Source: Tharpella sp964457755 (GTDB lineage Bacteria > Desulfobacterota > Anaeroferrophillalia > Anaeroferrophillales > Tharpellaceae). From it: DNA of 64,000 nt. Positions 15,498 to 23,196 of this stretch are shown here, one piece after another. Both the position numbers and the translations under genes were made by a program. Below the pieces are notes generated by a model. That model worked only from the letters and a program-made list of their open reading frames with translations, did not search any database and was not told where the DNA came from. Location of the stretch: NCBI GenBank assembly GCA_964457755.1, contig CAYWGC010000008.1, positions 1-64,000 of the forward strand. Reading direction: 5' to 3'. The stretch's first letter is position 1, and each line of letters begins with the position of its first letter.

Positions 15498-16649
15498 ATG
15501 GCACTTAATTTCGATATGTCGGAAGAGCAGGAAATATTACGTAAAAGTGTGCGCGGTTTTGCTGAAAAAGAGATAGCACCTCTGGCTCAGGAGCTTGATC
15601 AGAAGGAAGAATTTTCAGTGGAACTGACTAAAAAAATGGGAGATCTCGGGCTTTTCGGGATGTTTGTATCGCCGGAATATGGTGGTTCCGGGCTCGATTA
15701 TGTCTCTTATATCATAGCTGTTGAAGAGATTGCCCGAGTCGATGGTTCCCAGGCTGCAACCGTTGCCGCCGGTAACTCTTTAGGGATTGGACCGATCTAC
15801 TACTATGGCAACGAAGAGCAGAAACAAGAGTGGCTGCCGCGTCTCTGTACCGGTGAAATCCTGGCTGGTTTCGGTCTGACTGAACCTAATGCCGGATCCG
15901 ATGCCGGTAACTCGAAAACCAATGCTATACTTGATGGTGACGAGTGGGTTATCAACGGTTCCAAGATTTTTATTACCAATGCTTCCGCCCCCAACACCGG
16001 AGTCGTCATTGTCCAAGCGATTACTGGTAAACGTGCCGACGGCCGCAATGAGATGAGTTGTATCCTGGTACCTGCCGGGACCGCCGGAATGGAGTGTCGT
16101 CCCATGCATGGGAAGATGATGTGGCGTTCTTCAAATACATCTGAGATCTATTTTGATGACTGCCGCGTTCCTGCCAAAAATCTTCTCGGTGGCAGGGGTG
16201 AAGGTTTTCACCAGATGCTCGCAACCCTTGACGGGGGTCGTTTGAGTATTGGAGCCATGGGTCTGGGTGGGGCTCAGGGAGCTTTCGAGAAAGCTTTGCA
16301 ATACTCCCAGGAGCGGATTCAGTTTAATCGTCCTATCTTTGATTTCCAGGTAACCCAGTTTAAACTTGCCGATATGGCGATGGAGATTGAGTTGGCTCGT
16401 AATCTTCTCTATAAAGCTTGCTGGCTGCGCTCTAATGACCGTCCCTTCTCACGCGAAGCGGCGATGGGCAAACTCTACTGTTCTGAAACTATGGGCCGGG
16501 TGGCTAATCATGCCGTTCAGATTCATGGTGGTTACGGCTTAATGCAGGAGTATGATGTAGAACGTTTCTATCGCGATCAGAAACTTCTTGATATTGGAGA
16601 AGGCACTTCTGAAGTTCAGCGTTTGGTTATTGCTCGCTGCTTGGTCTAA
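15498..16649 (+). CDS. Acyl-CoA dehydrogenase
   Basis: 383 residues, typical length. Motifs: FGLTEPNAGSDAGNSKT near residue 125 (FAD and substrate binding), YSQERIQFNRPIFDFQ near 275, QIHGGYGLMQEYDVERFYRD near 340 and IGEGTSEVQRLVIAR at the end, where the glutamate is the expected catalytic base of short-chain enzymes. It oxidises an acyl-CoA to the 2-enoyl-CoA with an electron-transfer flavoprotein. It heads a four-gene acyl-CoA catabolic cluster, which points to a branched-chain or dicarboxylic acyl-CoA, but the substrate is not fixed. TTGACA at 15385 with a TATAAC 15 bases on is a weak promoter candidate. Confidence 0.92.
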   Translation: MALNFDMSEEQEILRKSVRGFAEKEIAPLAQELDQKEEFSVELTKKMGDLGLFGMFVSPEYGGSGLDYVSYIIAVEEIARVDGSQAATVAAGNSLGIGPIYYYGNEEQKQEWLPRLCTGEILAGFGLTEPNAGSDAGNSKTNAILDGDEWVINGSKIFITNASAPNTGVVIVQAITGKRADGRNEMSCILVPAGTAGMECRPMHGKMMWRSSNTSEIYFDDCRVPAKNLLGGRGEGFHQMLATLDGGRLSIGAMGLGGAQGAFEKALQYSQERIQFNRPIFDFQVTQFKLADMAMEIELARNLLYKACWLRSNDRPFSREAAMGKLYCSETMGRVANHAVQIHGGYGLMQEYDVERFYRDQKLLDIGEGTSEVQRLVIARCLV

Positions 16650-16656
16650 ATAAAGT

Positions 16657-17571
16657 TTGATAACTGACTACGATAACTTGCCAGCAAGCGTGCGCCTGGT
16701 CGAAGTAGCTCCTCGGGATGGTTGGCAGAGTCTGGCTGATTTCATCCCGACGGAGACCAAGGTAAAGCTGATTGATGAGTTGGCGGGCTGTGGTTTTAAA
16801 GAGATTGAAGTGAGCTCTTTTGTCAGCCCTAAAGCGATACCGCAACTTAAAGATGCTACTGCCGTTTTTAAGGCGATTAAGGAAGTTCCGGGACTTATAA
16901 CTGCAGCCTTGGTGCCTAACCCGCGCGGTTTAACCCCGGCCCTGGCGGCCGGGGTTGGTAAGATAGTTTTTTTTATTTCGGCCAGCGATACCCATAATCG
17001 GAAAAATCTGGGTTGCCCGCAAGGGCAGACCTTGACCGAAATCGCAGCAATGTATAAACTATTGCCTGATACAGTGGCTCGTCGGGTCTCAATCTCCAAT
17101 GTCTTTGGTTGCCCTTACGAGGGAGATATCGACTTTTCTGTAGTTGCAGAGTTGGTCGAGAGTCTGTCTGGAATTGGTTTTAAAGAGATCACTCTTTGTG
17201 ATACCCTTGGGATTGCAACTCCCGACCAGGTTTTTCGTTTTTCGTCGCAATTGCAGGAAAAATTACCTGAAATCGACTTTGGTCTCCATCTTCATGACAG
17301 CTGTGGGCGCGCTTTAGCCTGCGTTATGGCTGGCCTGCAAGCCGGGATTGATCGTTATGATACCTCTGCCGGAGGGCTGGGTGGATGTCCTTATGCCCCG
17401 GGAGCGGCCGGAAATCTGGCCACCGAAGACCTTCTTTTCTGTTTTGACCGGATGGGGATTAACACCGGTATCGACAGCCAGGCTTTACTGGCTGTGGCTC
17501 GGCGTCAGGCTCTAGTGACAAAAAGTGGTAACAGTCATATGCTGGCCTTCAGTATCGGCTGTATCGAGTAG
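16657..17571 (+). CDS. Hydroxymethylglutaryl-CoA lyase
   Basis: 304 residues from a TTG eight bases after the dehydrogenase stop. The family blocks are VEVAPRDGWQ (active-site R and D), IEVSSFVSPKAIPQL, SNVFGCPYEGDI, LHLHDSCGRAL (metal-ligand histidines) and GGLGGCPYAPGAAGNLATED, with the conserved cysteine loop. It cleaves HMG-CoA to acetoacetate and acetyl-CoA, the last step of leucine breakdown, and may act on a related 3-hydroxy-3-methyl acyl-CoA. Its position between an acyl-CoA dehydrogenase and a hydratase fits such a route. Confidence 0.9.
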   Translation: MITDYDNLPASVRLVEVAPRDGWQSLADFIPTETKVKLIDELAGCGFKEIEVSSFVSPKAIPQLKDATAVFKAIKEVPGLITAALVPNPRGLTPALAAGVGKIVFFISASDTHNRKNLGCPQGQTLTEIAAMYKLLPDTVARRVSISNVFGCPYEGDIDFSVVAELVESLSGIGFKEITLCDTLGIATPDQVFRFSSQLQEKLPEIDFGLHLHDSCGRALACVMAGLQAGIDRYDTSAGGLGGCPYAPGAAGNLATEDLLFCFDRMGINTGIDSQALLAVARRQALVTKSGNSHMLAFSIGCIE

Positions 17572-17594
17572 TGACATAATATAGGAGTTTATAA

Positions 17595-18374
17595 ATGTCT
17601 GATGTTATTTTAACTGAAAATCGTGACGGTGTATTCATTGTTACTTTAAATCGTCCCGAGAGTATGAACTCTTTGAATCGGGAGTTGCTGGCCGCTTTGA
17701 ATAAACTGGTCAGCGAAATCAGCGTCGATAAATCGATCCGGGTTATAGTCATCACCGGAGCTGGAGAAAAATCTTTCTGTTCGGGAGCTGATCTTAAAGA
17801 GCGGGCAACCATGACCCCGATCGAGGTAAAGCAGTATATTCAGATGATTCGCAATACCTTTACGATGGTTGAGAATCTGCCGCAGCCGGTGATTGCCGCA
17901 GTTAACGGTTTTGCCTTTGGTGGCGGGACTGAATTAGCTCTGGCATCTGATATTAGAATTGCCGCTCCGAATGCAACTATGGGTTTGACTGAAACCAGCT
18001 TAGGCATCATTCCTGGAGCCGGCGGCACCCAGCGTCTGGCCCGTCTGCTCGGTAAGGGCAAGGCTAAAGAGATGGTTTTTACGGCGCACCGCGCCAAAGC
18101 TGAAGAGGCTTTAGCTGTAGGACTGGTCAATCAGGTTGCCCCGGAAGGCGGTCTTCTTGATGCGGCTTTGGCGATGGCTGCCAGGATCAAAAAGAACGCC
18201 CCGATCGCTCTTGAAATGGCCAAATATGCCATTAATTACGGAAGTGAAGTTGATCTCGGCAGTGGCCTGGCGATTGAATCAAACTGTTATGCCGTGACTA
18301 TCCCGACTAAAGATCGGATTGAAGGGCTGACCGCCTTTCGCGAGAAGAGAGCCCCGGTTTATACTGGCGAGTAA
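17595..18374 (+). CDS. Enoyl-CoA hydratase/isomerase family protein
   Basis: 259 residues of the crotonase fold. AFGGGTELALASDIRIA forms the oxyanion-hole region, and ETSLGIIPGAGGTQRLARLLG carries the glutamate pair positions of true hydratases. A hydratase acting on the product of the neighbouring dehydrogenase is the simplest reading; methylglutaconyl-CoA hydratase would complete a leucine-type pathway with the lyase. AGGAG lies upstream of the ATG. No carboxylase subunits for that pathway are in the window. Confidence 0.9.
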   Translation: MSDVILTENRDGVFIVTLNRPESMNSLNRELLAALNKLVSEISVDKSIRVIVITGAGEKSFCSGADLKERATMTPIEVKQYIQMIRNTFTMVENLPQPVIAAVNGFAFGGGTELALASDIRIAAPNATMGLTETSLGIIPGAGGTQRLARLLGKGKAKEMVFTAHRAKAEEALAVGLVNQVAPEGGLLDAALAMAARIKKNAPIALEMAKYAINYGSEVDLGSGLAIESNCYAVTIPTKDRIEGLTAFREKRAPVYTGE

Positions 18375-18558
18375 TCTTACAAGTCGGCTCGCAATGATAT
18401 TTTGCAGAGTCGATGACTGAATCCTTATAACCGGGAGACTTGGGCGACAGGCGCCCACCCTTATAATGGAGTCGATTTTTGATCTTTGCTTAATGGCTAG
18501 ATCAGAGGGCAGACCCGATCCCGGATATTAATGTTACAAGAAGTAGTGGAGAAAAATC

Positions 18559-19731
18559 ATGTCAGATCACAATCTTTTTGATGTCTTTAACAGAATGCCG
18601 AAAAAAGTCAATATTGGTGATATCACCATTCGTGACGGTTTTCAGCATGAGGAACACTTCATTCCGACCCGGGCCAAGATCTACTATCTGCAGGAGCTCG
18701 CTTTTGCCGGGGTCAATCGGATGGAGGTGACCAATCTTGGTGATCCTCGCAATATGATCCAGTTTGAGGATGCCGAAGAGTTATTGAAGAATGTACATAG
18801 TGATATCTTCAAAAAACGTCTGGCCAAACGTGGCATCAAGCATGAAGATATTGAGTGGACCTGTATCACGATTCGCGAAAGTGCGGTCGACCGGGCGATT
18901 GAGATGAAGAAGCGGGGCTATGGTCCCGATCGGATTCTGATGATGGTTTCAACTGATGAGCAGCACCATTACGCCAATTCTGGTTCGACTCTGCCGGCTT
19001 ACTGGAAAGAGGCCGAGCGTAGTATTAAAAAGTGTCATGATGCCGGTATTAAGATGTGTGGTACGGTCAGTACAATTTGGGGCAGCCCGATCTCCGGGCC
19101 GACCAAATTTGAGGATGCGGTCGAATTTACGAGTCGCTGGCTCAGTATCGGGGCTGATGATATTGAGCACGCTGACCACGATGGTTCAGCACCGCCGGAT
19201 AAGGTCTACCGCTATTTCTCAATGATTCTTGATGCGCTTCCGAATCCCGATCTTCATATTGCTCACTTTCATGTGACCCGGGGTTGGGGTAATGCCAATG
19301 TCCTGGCCGCACTCCAGGCCGGGATCACCAACTTTGAAGCCACCCTTGGCGGTACCGGTGGACAGCCTGCTAACTTCGTTGACGGTATTCCCGGTTTAGG
19401 CACCGGAGCTTATTACTATAAAGATCCTAACGTTGTCGGCCTCTCCGTGCTCGAAGATATGGTTGTCATGATGGATGAAATGGGGATTGACACTGGTCTT
19501 GATGTTGATCGGATTCTTGAACTTGGAGCGATGATGGAGAGAACCATCGGTCGTCGCCTCCGTTCCGAATCGATTCTTAATGGTCGTGTTCCTAAAGTTG
19601 TGCGGGAAGATTTTAAGCGTCCGGCACTGCCTAAAACCAAAGAGAAACAAGGTGAAAAACCGGGTCAGCTGATTCCTTCCGAATGGCCTGCAATAGCCGA
19701 AGTTCCAGCTTCCATATTAAAACAGAAATAG
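18559..19731 (+). CDS. HMG-CoA lyase-like (DRE-TIM metallolyase) enzyme
   Basis: 390 residues. It belongs to the same metallolyase superfamily as the lyase at 16657 but is clearly divergent: ITIRDGFQHEEHFIPT carries the R-D of the DRE motif, HIAHFHVTRGWGNANVLAAL the metal-ligand histidines, and FEATLGGTGGQPANFVDGIPG replaces the HMG-CoA-lyase cysteine loop. The last 60 residues are a Lys/Pro-rich extension. The substrate is unknown; members of this group sit in acyl-CoA clusters. It is separated from the hydratase by 184 bases with no other gene seen. Confidence 0.82.
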   Translation: MSDHNLFDVFNRMPKKVNIGDITIRDGFQHEEHFIPTRAKIYYLQELAFAGVNRMEVTNLGDPRNMIQFEDAEELLKNVHSDIFKKRLAKRGIKHEDIEWTCITIRESAVDRAIEMKKRGYGPDRILMMVSTDEQHHYANSGSTLPAYWKEAERSIKKCHDAGIKMCGTVSTIWGSPISGPTKFEDAVEFTSRWLSIGADDIEHADHDGSAPPDKVYRYFSMILDALPNPDLHIAHFHVTRGWGNANVLAALQAGITNFEATLGGTGGQPANFVDGIPGLGTGAYYYKDPNVVGLSVLEDMVVMMDEMGIDTGLDVDRILELGAMMERTIGRRLRSESILNGRVPKVVREDFKRPALPKTKEKQGEKPGQLIPSEWPAIAEVPASILKQK

Positions 19732-19744
19732 AATTATGAAATAG

Positions 19745-19785
19745 TTGGTCATCCTGTAAATATTTAAAATTTGCAGGATGACCAA
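19745..19785. repeat. Long near-perfect palindrome
   Basis: 17-bp arms (TTGGTCATCCTGTAAAT with ATTTGCAGGATGACCAA, one mismatch) around a 7-nt A/T loop, just after the metallolyase stop. There is no U-run on either side, so it is not a standard terminator. It could be a REP-like element, a factor-independent RNA end or a processing signal. Confidence 0.6.
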
Positions 19786-19859
19786 CAGCTCACCATCCCA
19801 TTCTCTTTACCCTTCCTGCTTACTCTTTTTGTTTATACTGATAAATTTATGGTCAACAG

Positions 19860-20276
19860 ATGTCCGAATTGCGTTTTAATTTTTCTGATCCCCACTCCAG
19901 ACAACTAATCGCAGGTCAGCTCCCCTCTGAGATCGCATGGGTCAGCTACTCCCTGTTTATCCGGGTTGAAAAACCGCAAACCATCACAGTCGGTCGTTTT
20001 GGCCGCTTTACATTTCCGGCCGGAAACTATATCTATTCAGGCAGCGCGCGAAAAAATATTCTAGCTCGACTCAATCGTCACTTAAGAAAAGAGAAAAAAC
20101 TACGTTGGCATATCGATTACTTACTCAACTCTGCAAATGTTAATATCGTCGAAGTCCTGGTTTCTACAATTCCCGAATGTGATTTGGTGGCTGCCAGCGG
20201 AGGCACCATTGTTGTTCCCGGCTTTGGGGCCTCCGATTGCAGGTCCGGGTGCGGCAGCCATTTACGGAGATTTTAA
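19860..20276 (+). CDS. DUF123 (GIY-YIG superfamily) protein
   Basis: 138 residues. VGRFGRFTFPAGNYIYSGSARKN contains the GIY-YIG-like core (GNYIYSGSA). RWHIDYLL and the C-terminal PGFGASDCRSGCGSHL are conserved in DUF123 proteins, which are small GIY-YIG domain proteins of unsettled function, perhaps nucleases. It starts 128 bases after the upstream gene and stands alone. Confidence 0.88.
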   Translation: MSELRFNFSDPHSRQLIAGQLPSEIAWVSYSLFIRVEKPQTITVGRFGRFTFPAGNYIYSGSARKNILARLNRHLRKEKKLRWHIDYLLNSANVNIVEVLVSTIPECDLVAASGGTIVVPGFGASDCRSGCGSHLRRF

Positions 20277-20334
20277 CTAAGAAACCGACTTAAATATTTT
20301 GTCATTTTAAGAGCAAAAGGCTTCGTGTGACAGT

Positions 20335-20721
20335 CTATCTTAACAGCAGCCCTTCTATATGGTGAAAATGTTTGTCAAGAGTATAAAGTTGTAAACCGTA
20401 CTGGAATGCGGCGGCGGCAATCCAGATATCATTCGTGGGGATCGGAGTACCTTTTTTTTTCAAGCCATTTAAAATCGCACTATAATATTCTGCAGTATCT
20501 TCATCCACAGAGATAATTGAGACTCGCGGTGAGTCCATAAAATGACCAAGTTCCTGCCTGTTTTCTTCTTCTTTGAAACCTCCCTTGAACCCGGAAAGAA
20601 GTTCGCCAATTGAAATTGCCGTAATCCTTATTTGAGAAACCTGTTTCAGGGTGGCAATGATATCTGGATTACCTCTGAAGGCGCTGGAATAGATATTTGT
20701 ATCAATGAGGATTTTATTCAT
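20335..20721 (-). CDS. vapC: VapC-type PIN-domain toxin
   Basis: 128 residues. The PIN RNase acidic residues are visible: DTNIY at 7-9, SIGELLSGF near 37, TNDIWIAA near 97 and the YTLDKHF region near 115. It would cleave a specific RNA, often a tRNA, unless held by VapB. It overlaps the antitoxin gene by four bases (ATGA on the reverse strand), so the two are translationally coupled. Confidence 0.93.
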   Translation of the reverse strand: MNKILIDTNIYSSAFRGNPDIIATLKQVSQIRITAISIGELLSGFKGGFKEEENRQELGHFMDSPRVSIISVDEDTAEYYSAILNGLKKKGTPIPTNDIWIAAAAFQYGLQLYTLDKHFHHIEGLLLR

Positions 20722-20978
20722 TTCCAGAGATCCTCATCTATTTGCCTTTCAGAGTCAATTTTTTTTTGGATATGCTGAAACTCATCTTCCGTCCAAGAGC
20801 CAAAGAGATGATCAAGATCATCATACTGGGCCGTATACCGTTTAGGTTTTTCAAGCCCGACATGCTTTCTCAACATTTCCAGGACTAATTGATTTACACT
20901 CTTTTGGGCGATCACAGCTTTCTCTTTTAATAAAGTAGCTAACTGATTATCAACGCCACGTATAGAAAGTGACCCCAT
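20718..20978 (-). CDS. vapB: VapB-type antitoxin
   Basis: 86 residues. The N-terminal LSIRGVDNQLATLLKEKA and NQLVLEMLRKHVG fit a ribbon-helix-helix DNA-binding domain like those of FitA/VapB antitoxins. The acidic C-terminus (DEFQHIQKKIDSERQ) should wrap VapC. It follows a strong promoter whose -10 region holds a palindrome that is the likely autoregulatory operator. AGGAGG is close upstream. Confidence 0.88.
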   Translation of the reverse strand: MGSLSIRGVDNQLATLLKEKAVIAQKSVNQLVLEMLRKHVGLEKPKRYTAQYDDLDHLFGSWTEDEFQHIQKKIDSERQIDEDLWK

Positions 20979-21019
20979 ACAGACCTCCTCGTATACTTTT
21001 CATTTTTGATGGATGCAGT

Positions 21020-21056
21020 ATGCATGCATAATATAGATGCATTAACAGGTTGTCAA
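21020..21056 (-). promoter_or_regulatory. vapBC promoter and operator
   Basis: On the reverse strand: TTGACA (21051-21056), a 17-base spacer and TATTAT (21028-21033). The palindrome ATGCATGCAT (21020-21029) overlaps the -10 box, and further ATGCA words flank it. This is a strong sigma-70 promoter with a plausible VapBC operator. Confidence 0.82.
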
Positions 21057-21178
21057 GAAGTAGTAAGCATACTTTTACAAGAAGATCTTCTATGAAATTA
21101 AATGAATTTGTGTTGTGTTTTTGGTTTGAAAATTGAGTTTAACTCTGGGAGTGCCGGGTAGTGTTTGGAATCAGTGGG

Positions 21179-22495
21179 CTACTGTTCCAATGCAAGAGCT
21201 GCCAGTCGATAGCATTCCGCTGCCGGTAGCGGCTCTTCGGCCAGTGAGAAGCAGGTTGCAGCTCCGAGAAAATCATTTTGGCGGTGCAGTTTCAGAGCGT
21301 ACGTCTTTAAGATTTCAGTTGGAGTGTCAGTTGGGTTGTTTAGGTTTGAGGAGGGTTGGGGTTCATTTTTATTGCTTTTACTGATGGTTAATGGTGCAGG
21401 TGTATGGTTGCTTGCTTCCGTTGGTTGGGATGTGGGTATTTCCCTTTCAACTTTATTGAACCAGGAAAAATCAAAGGGTTTGTCGGGGGCTGAAAATTCT
21501 AAGGTTATATTCTCTGTTGGGGTTGTGAGAATCATTTTGTCGAGAGGTTTAAAATCTTTTGCGGCTATATCAAAGCGCCATTTTCTCGTGAGAAATGTCA
21601 GCTTCTCTGGGGCTAATGCAAGGGCCTCTTCCAGTTGTACGCCGGTTAACTGCGGGCTCAATTTCTGTTTGAGCGGTACGAAAAGATTAGCTTTAATTTT
21701 TATTAAGGGCTCGGCAAATGGGAAGAGGGAGAGATTGTCCTCTTCCGGTAAGAGGATAATGGTGTGTTCTCGGTTCCCGGCCCAGCGCAGGCGGCTAAGC
21801 AGGGGGCCGGGCAGGTGACGGCTGATTTTTTCAAGCCATCTAAGTTCTTTTCCTTCTAGGTGTAAGGCTTGAGGTGCCACGTTAGTCTGAACATCATCTA
21901 CAAGACGCAATCTAATCTGTAAAAGGGCTGCATCAGATATATCAGCAGTTGTAAATGAGTATTGGTTTTTTTTGATTAAGGCTTGTGGCTTACTAAAATC
22001 ACAGTCATTTTTCAAAATTGGTACCGGATCTATGATCAAGGCCGGGTTTTGCTGGTTGCCAAAAACAAAATAGAGGTTCTTAGCTTGTAAATGGTCGGCT
22101 ATTTCCGTAGCTGGCAGCGGGTGTTGAAACCCATACTCAACCCAAAATCCGCAGTTATTTCCGCCATTGCCTGGTTTTGTAGTGCTTGCGGGCGAGTATT
22201 GATAGAAAAGCTGGCAGCGGGGCAGCTCCTCAAGGTAGGCAAGAACGAAGCGGGGTAAAGTTTTTTTTCTATCTTCAAGGTTTTGTGAGATGAAGAGCAG
22301 GCGTTTTTGCGTATCGAGGCGCTGTGATACTTTAAAATTTATCTGCTGACGGCGTAGATAACGGGCGATCAGGGGCAGGAGGGTTTCGGCACAGAGCAGA
22401 TAGGCATTCGCTAATGGTGGCCGAGAGCTATTAAATAGTTGTGTCTGGAGGATCTCAGATGTGGTTAGGCTTCCATTTTGTTTGCTTTTAGTCAT
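21179..22495 (-). CDS. Orphan protein, last gene of the ternary operon
   Basis: 438 residues with no domain I can name. Residues about 25-150 look alpha/beta (LLCAETLLPLIARYLRRQQINFKV, LYFVFGNQQNPALIIDPVPI). Residues 150-340 read as beta strands with a LxxIxRHLPGPLLSRLRW block. A Ser/Thr/Pro/Asn-rich linker (350-395) leads to a helical C-terminus similar in character to the neighbouring helical-repeat protein. No signal peptide or membrane segment is seen. Ternary conflict operons often carry fast-evolving accessory domains of this size, so it may be one of them. It lies 14 bases after the preceding gene. Confidence 0.72.
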   Translation of the reverse strand: MTKSKQNGSLTTSEILQTQLFNSSRPPLANAYLLCAETLLPLIARYLRRQQINFKVSQRLDTQKRLLFISQNLEDRKKTLPRFVLAYLEELPRCQLFYQYSPASTTKPGNGGNNCGFWVEYGFQHPLPATEIADHLQAKNLYFVFGNQQNPALIIDPVPILKNDCDFSKPQALIKKNQYSFTTADISDAALLQIRLRLVDDVQTNVAPQALHLEGKELRWLEKISRHLPGPLLSRLRWAGNREHTIILLPEEDNLSLFPFAEPLIKIKANLFVPLKQKLSPQLTGVQLEEALALAPEKLTFLTRKWRFDIAAKDFKPLDKMILTTPTENITLEFSAPDKPFDFSWFNKVEREIPTSQPTEASNHTPAPLTISKSNKNEPQPSSNLNNPTDTPTEILKTYALKLHRQNDFLGAATCFSLAEEPLPAAECYRLAALALEQ

Positions 22496-22509
22496 TTTAC
22501 GGCCCTTTG

Positions 22510-23187
22510 TTAACTCTTATTTGTAAACTCAGACATCGCCTGCCAGAGGCGTTCGCGCTCTCTTTTGATACTGCTTCGTGGTTGCCAGCTGGCGATTCGC
22601 CCTTGCAAATCTCGACTCAAGCAGTGATCATTTTTCACAGTTTCAAGATATTCTCCAGCACAGCGCAATCGTTGCAGGTTGAAGGTCTGGCCGTAGGTGG
22701 TTAGCGCTTTTTCATAGCCCAAACGAATCAGATCGGGGCGTTTGACGAGAATTCCATAAGTTGCTAGAGTTTCCCAATTTCTGCCGGTTGTCAAAGGTAG
22801 AGATGTTTTTGCCGATTGCGAGAGCTTTCTCCGGGCCCGGTCGTAGGCCGTAAAAGCTGGTTCCGGTTGCTGGTCCAGAGTGAGGGCTGCGGCCAGAAAC
22901 AAAAAGGCGGGAACCATTTCATCCGTTTGCCGCTGGGGTTCTTGGGAGATTTCTTCGAGCCAAAGGTGAGCCTGCTCAAGGGCTTCTTTATAGCGTTTTG
23001 CTTTGATAAGTAGAGGAGTAGCCTGAGCCCGGTCTCCGGCTTTAATCAAGGCATTGACAGCTTTATCGTCATCGCCGGCCGCCAGCCAGGCGGCCGCACT
23101 CTCAGGGTGGAGATCGGTTTTTTCAAAATTCCAGGCCGCTCTGCGCCAGAGTTCTATCTTTAAAATATTTTTCGCTATAGTATCCAC
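22510..23187 (-). CDS. Helical-repeat (TPR-like) protein
   Basis: 225 residues, start GTG at 23187, nine bases after the WD40-vWA stop. All-helical with TPR-like periodicity: LHPESAAAWLAAGDDDKAVNALIKAGDRAQATPLLIKAKRYKEALEQA, then further helix pairs to residue 200. No catalytic motif. Probably a scaffold for the complex encoded by this operon. It resembles the C-terminal helices of the next gene (SLAEEPLPAAECYRLAA), which suggests that the two were once one repeat array or interact. Confidence 0.72.
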   Translation of the reverse strand: MDTIAKNILKIELWRRAAWNFEKTDLHPESAAAWLAAGDDDKAVNALIKAGDRAQATPLLIKAKRYKEALEQAHLWLEEISQEPQRQTDEMVPAFLFLAAALTLDQQPEPAFTAYDRARRKLSQSAKTSLPLTTGRNWETLATYGILVKRPDLIRLGYEKALTTYGQTFNLQRLRCAGEYLETVKNDHCLSRDLQGRIASWQPRSSIKRERERLWQAMSEFTNKS

Positions 23188-23196
23188 GGTTAAACT

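Noticed and set aside
21324..21818. Forward open frame opposite the last ternary-operon gene
   Set aside because: No domain, no ribosome site and complete overlap with the reverse-strand gene that continues the operon.
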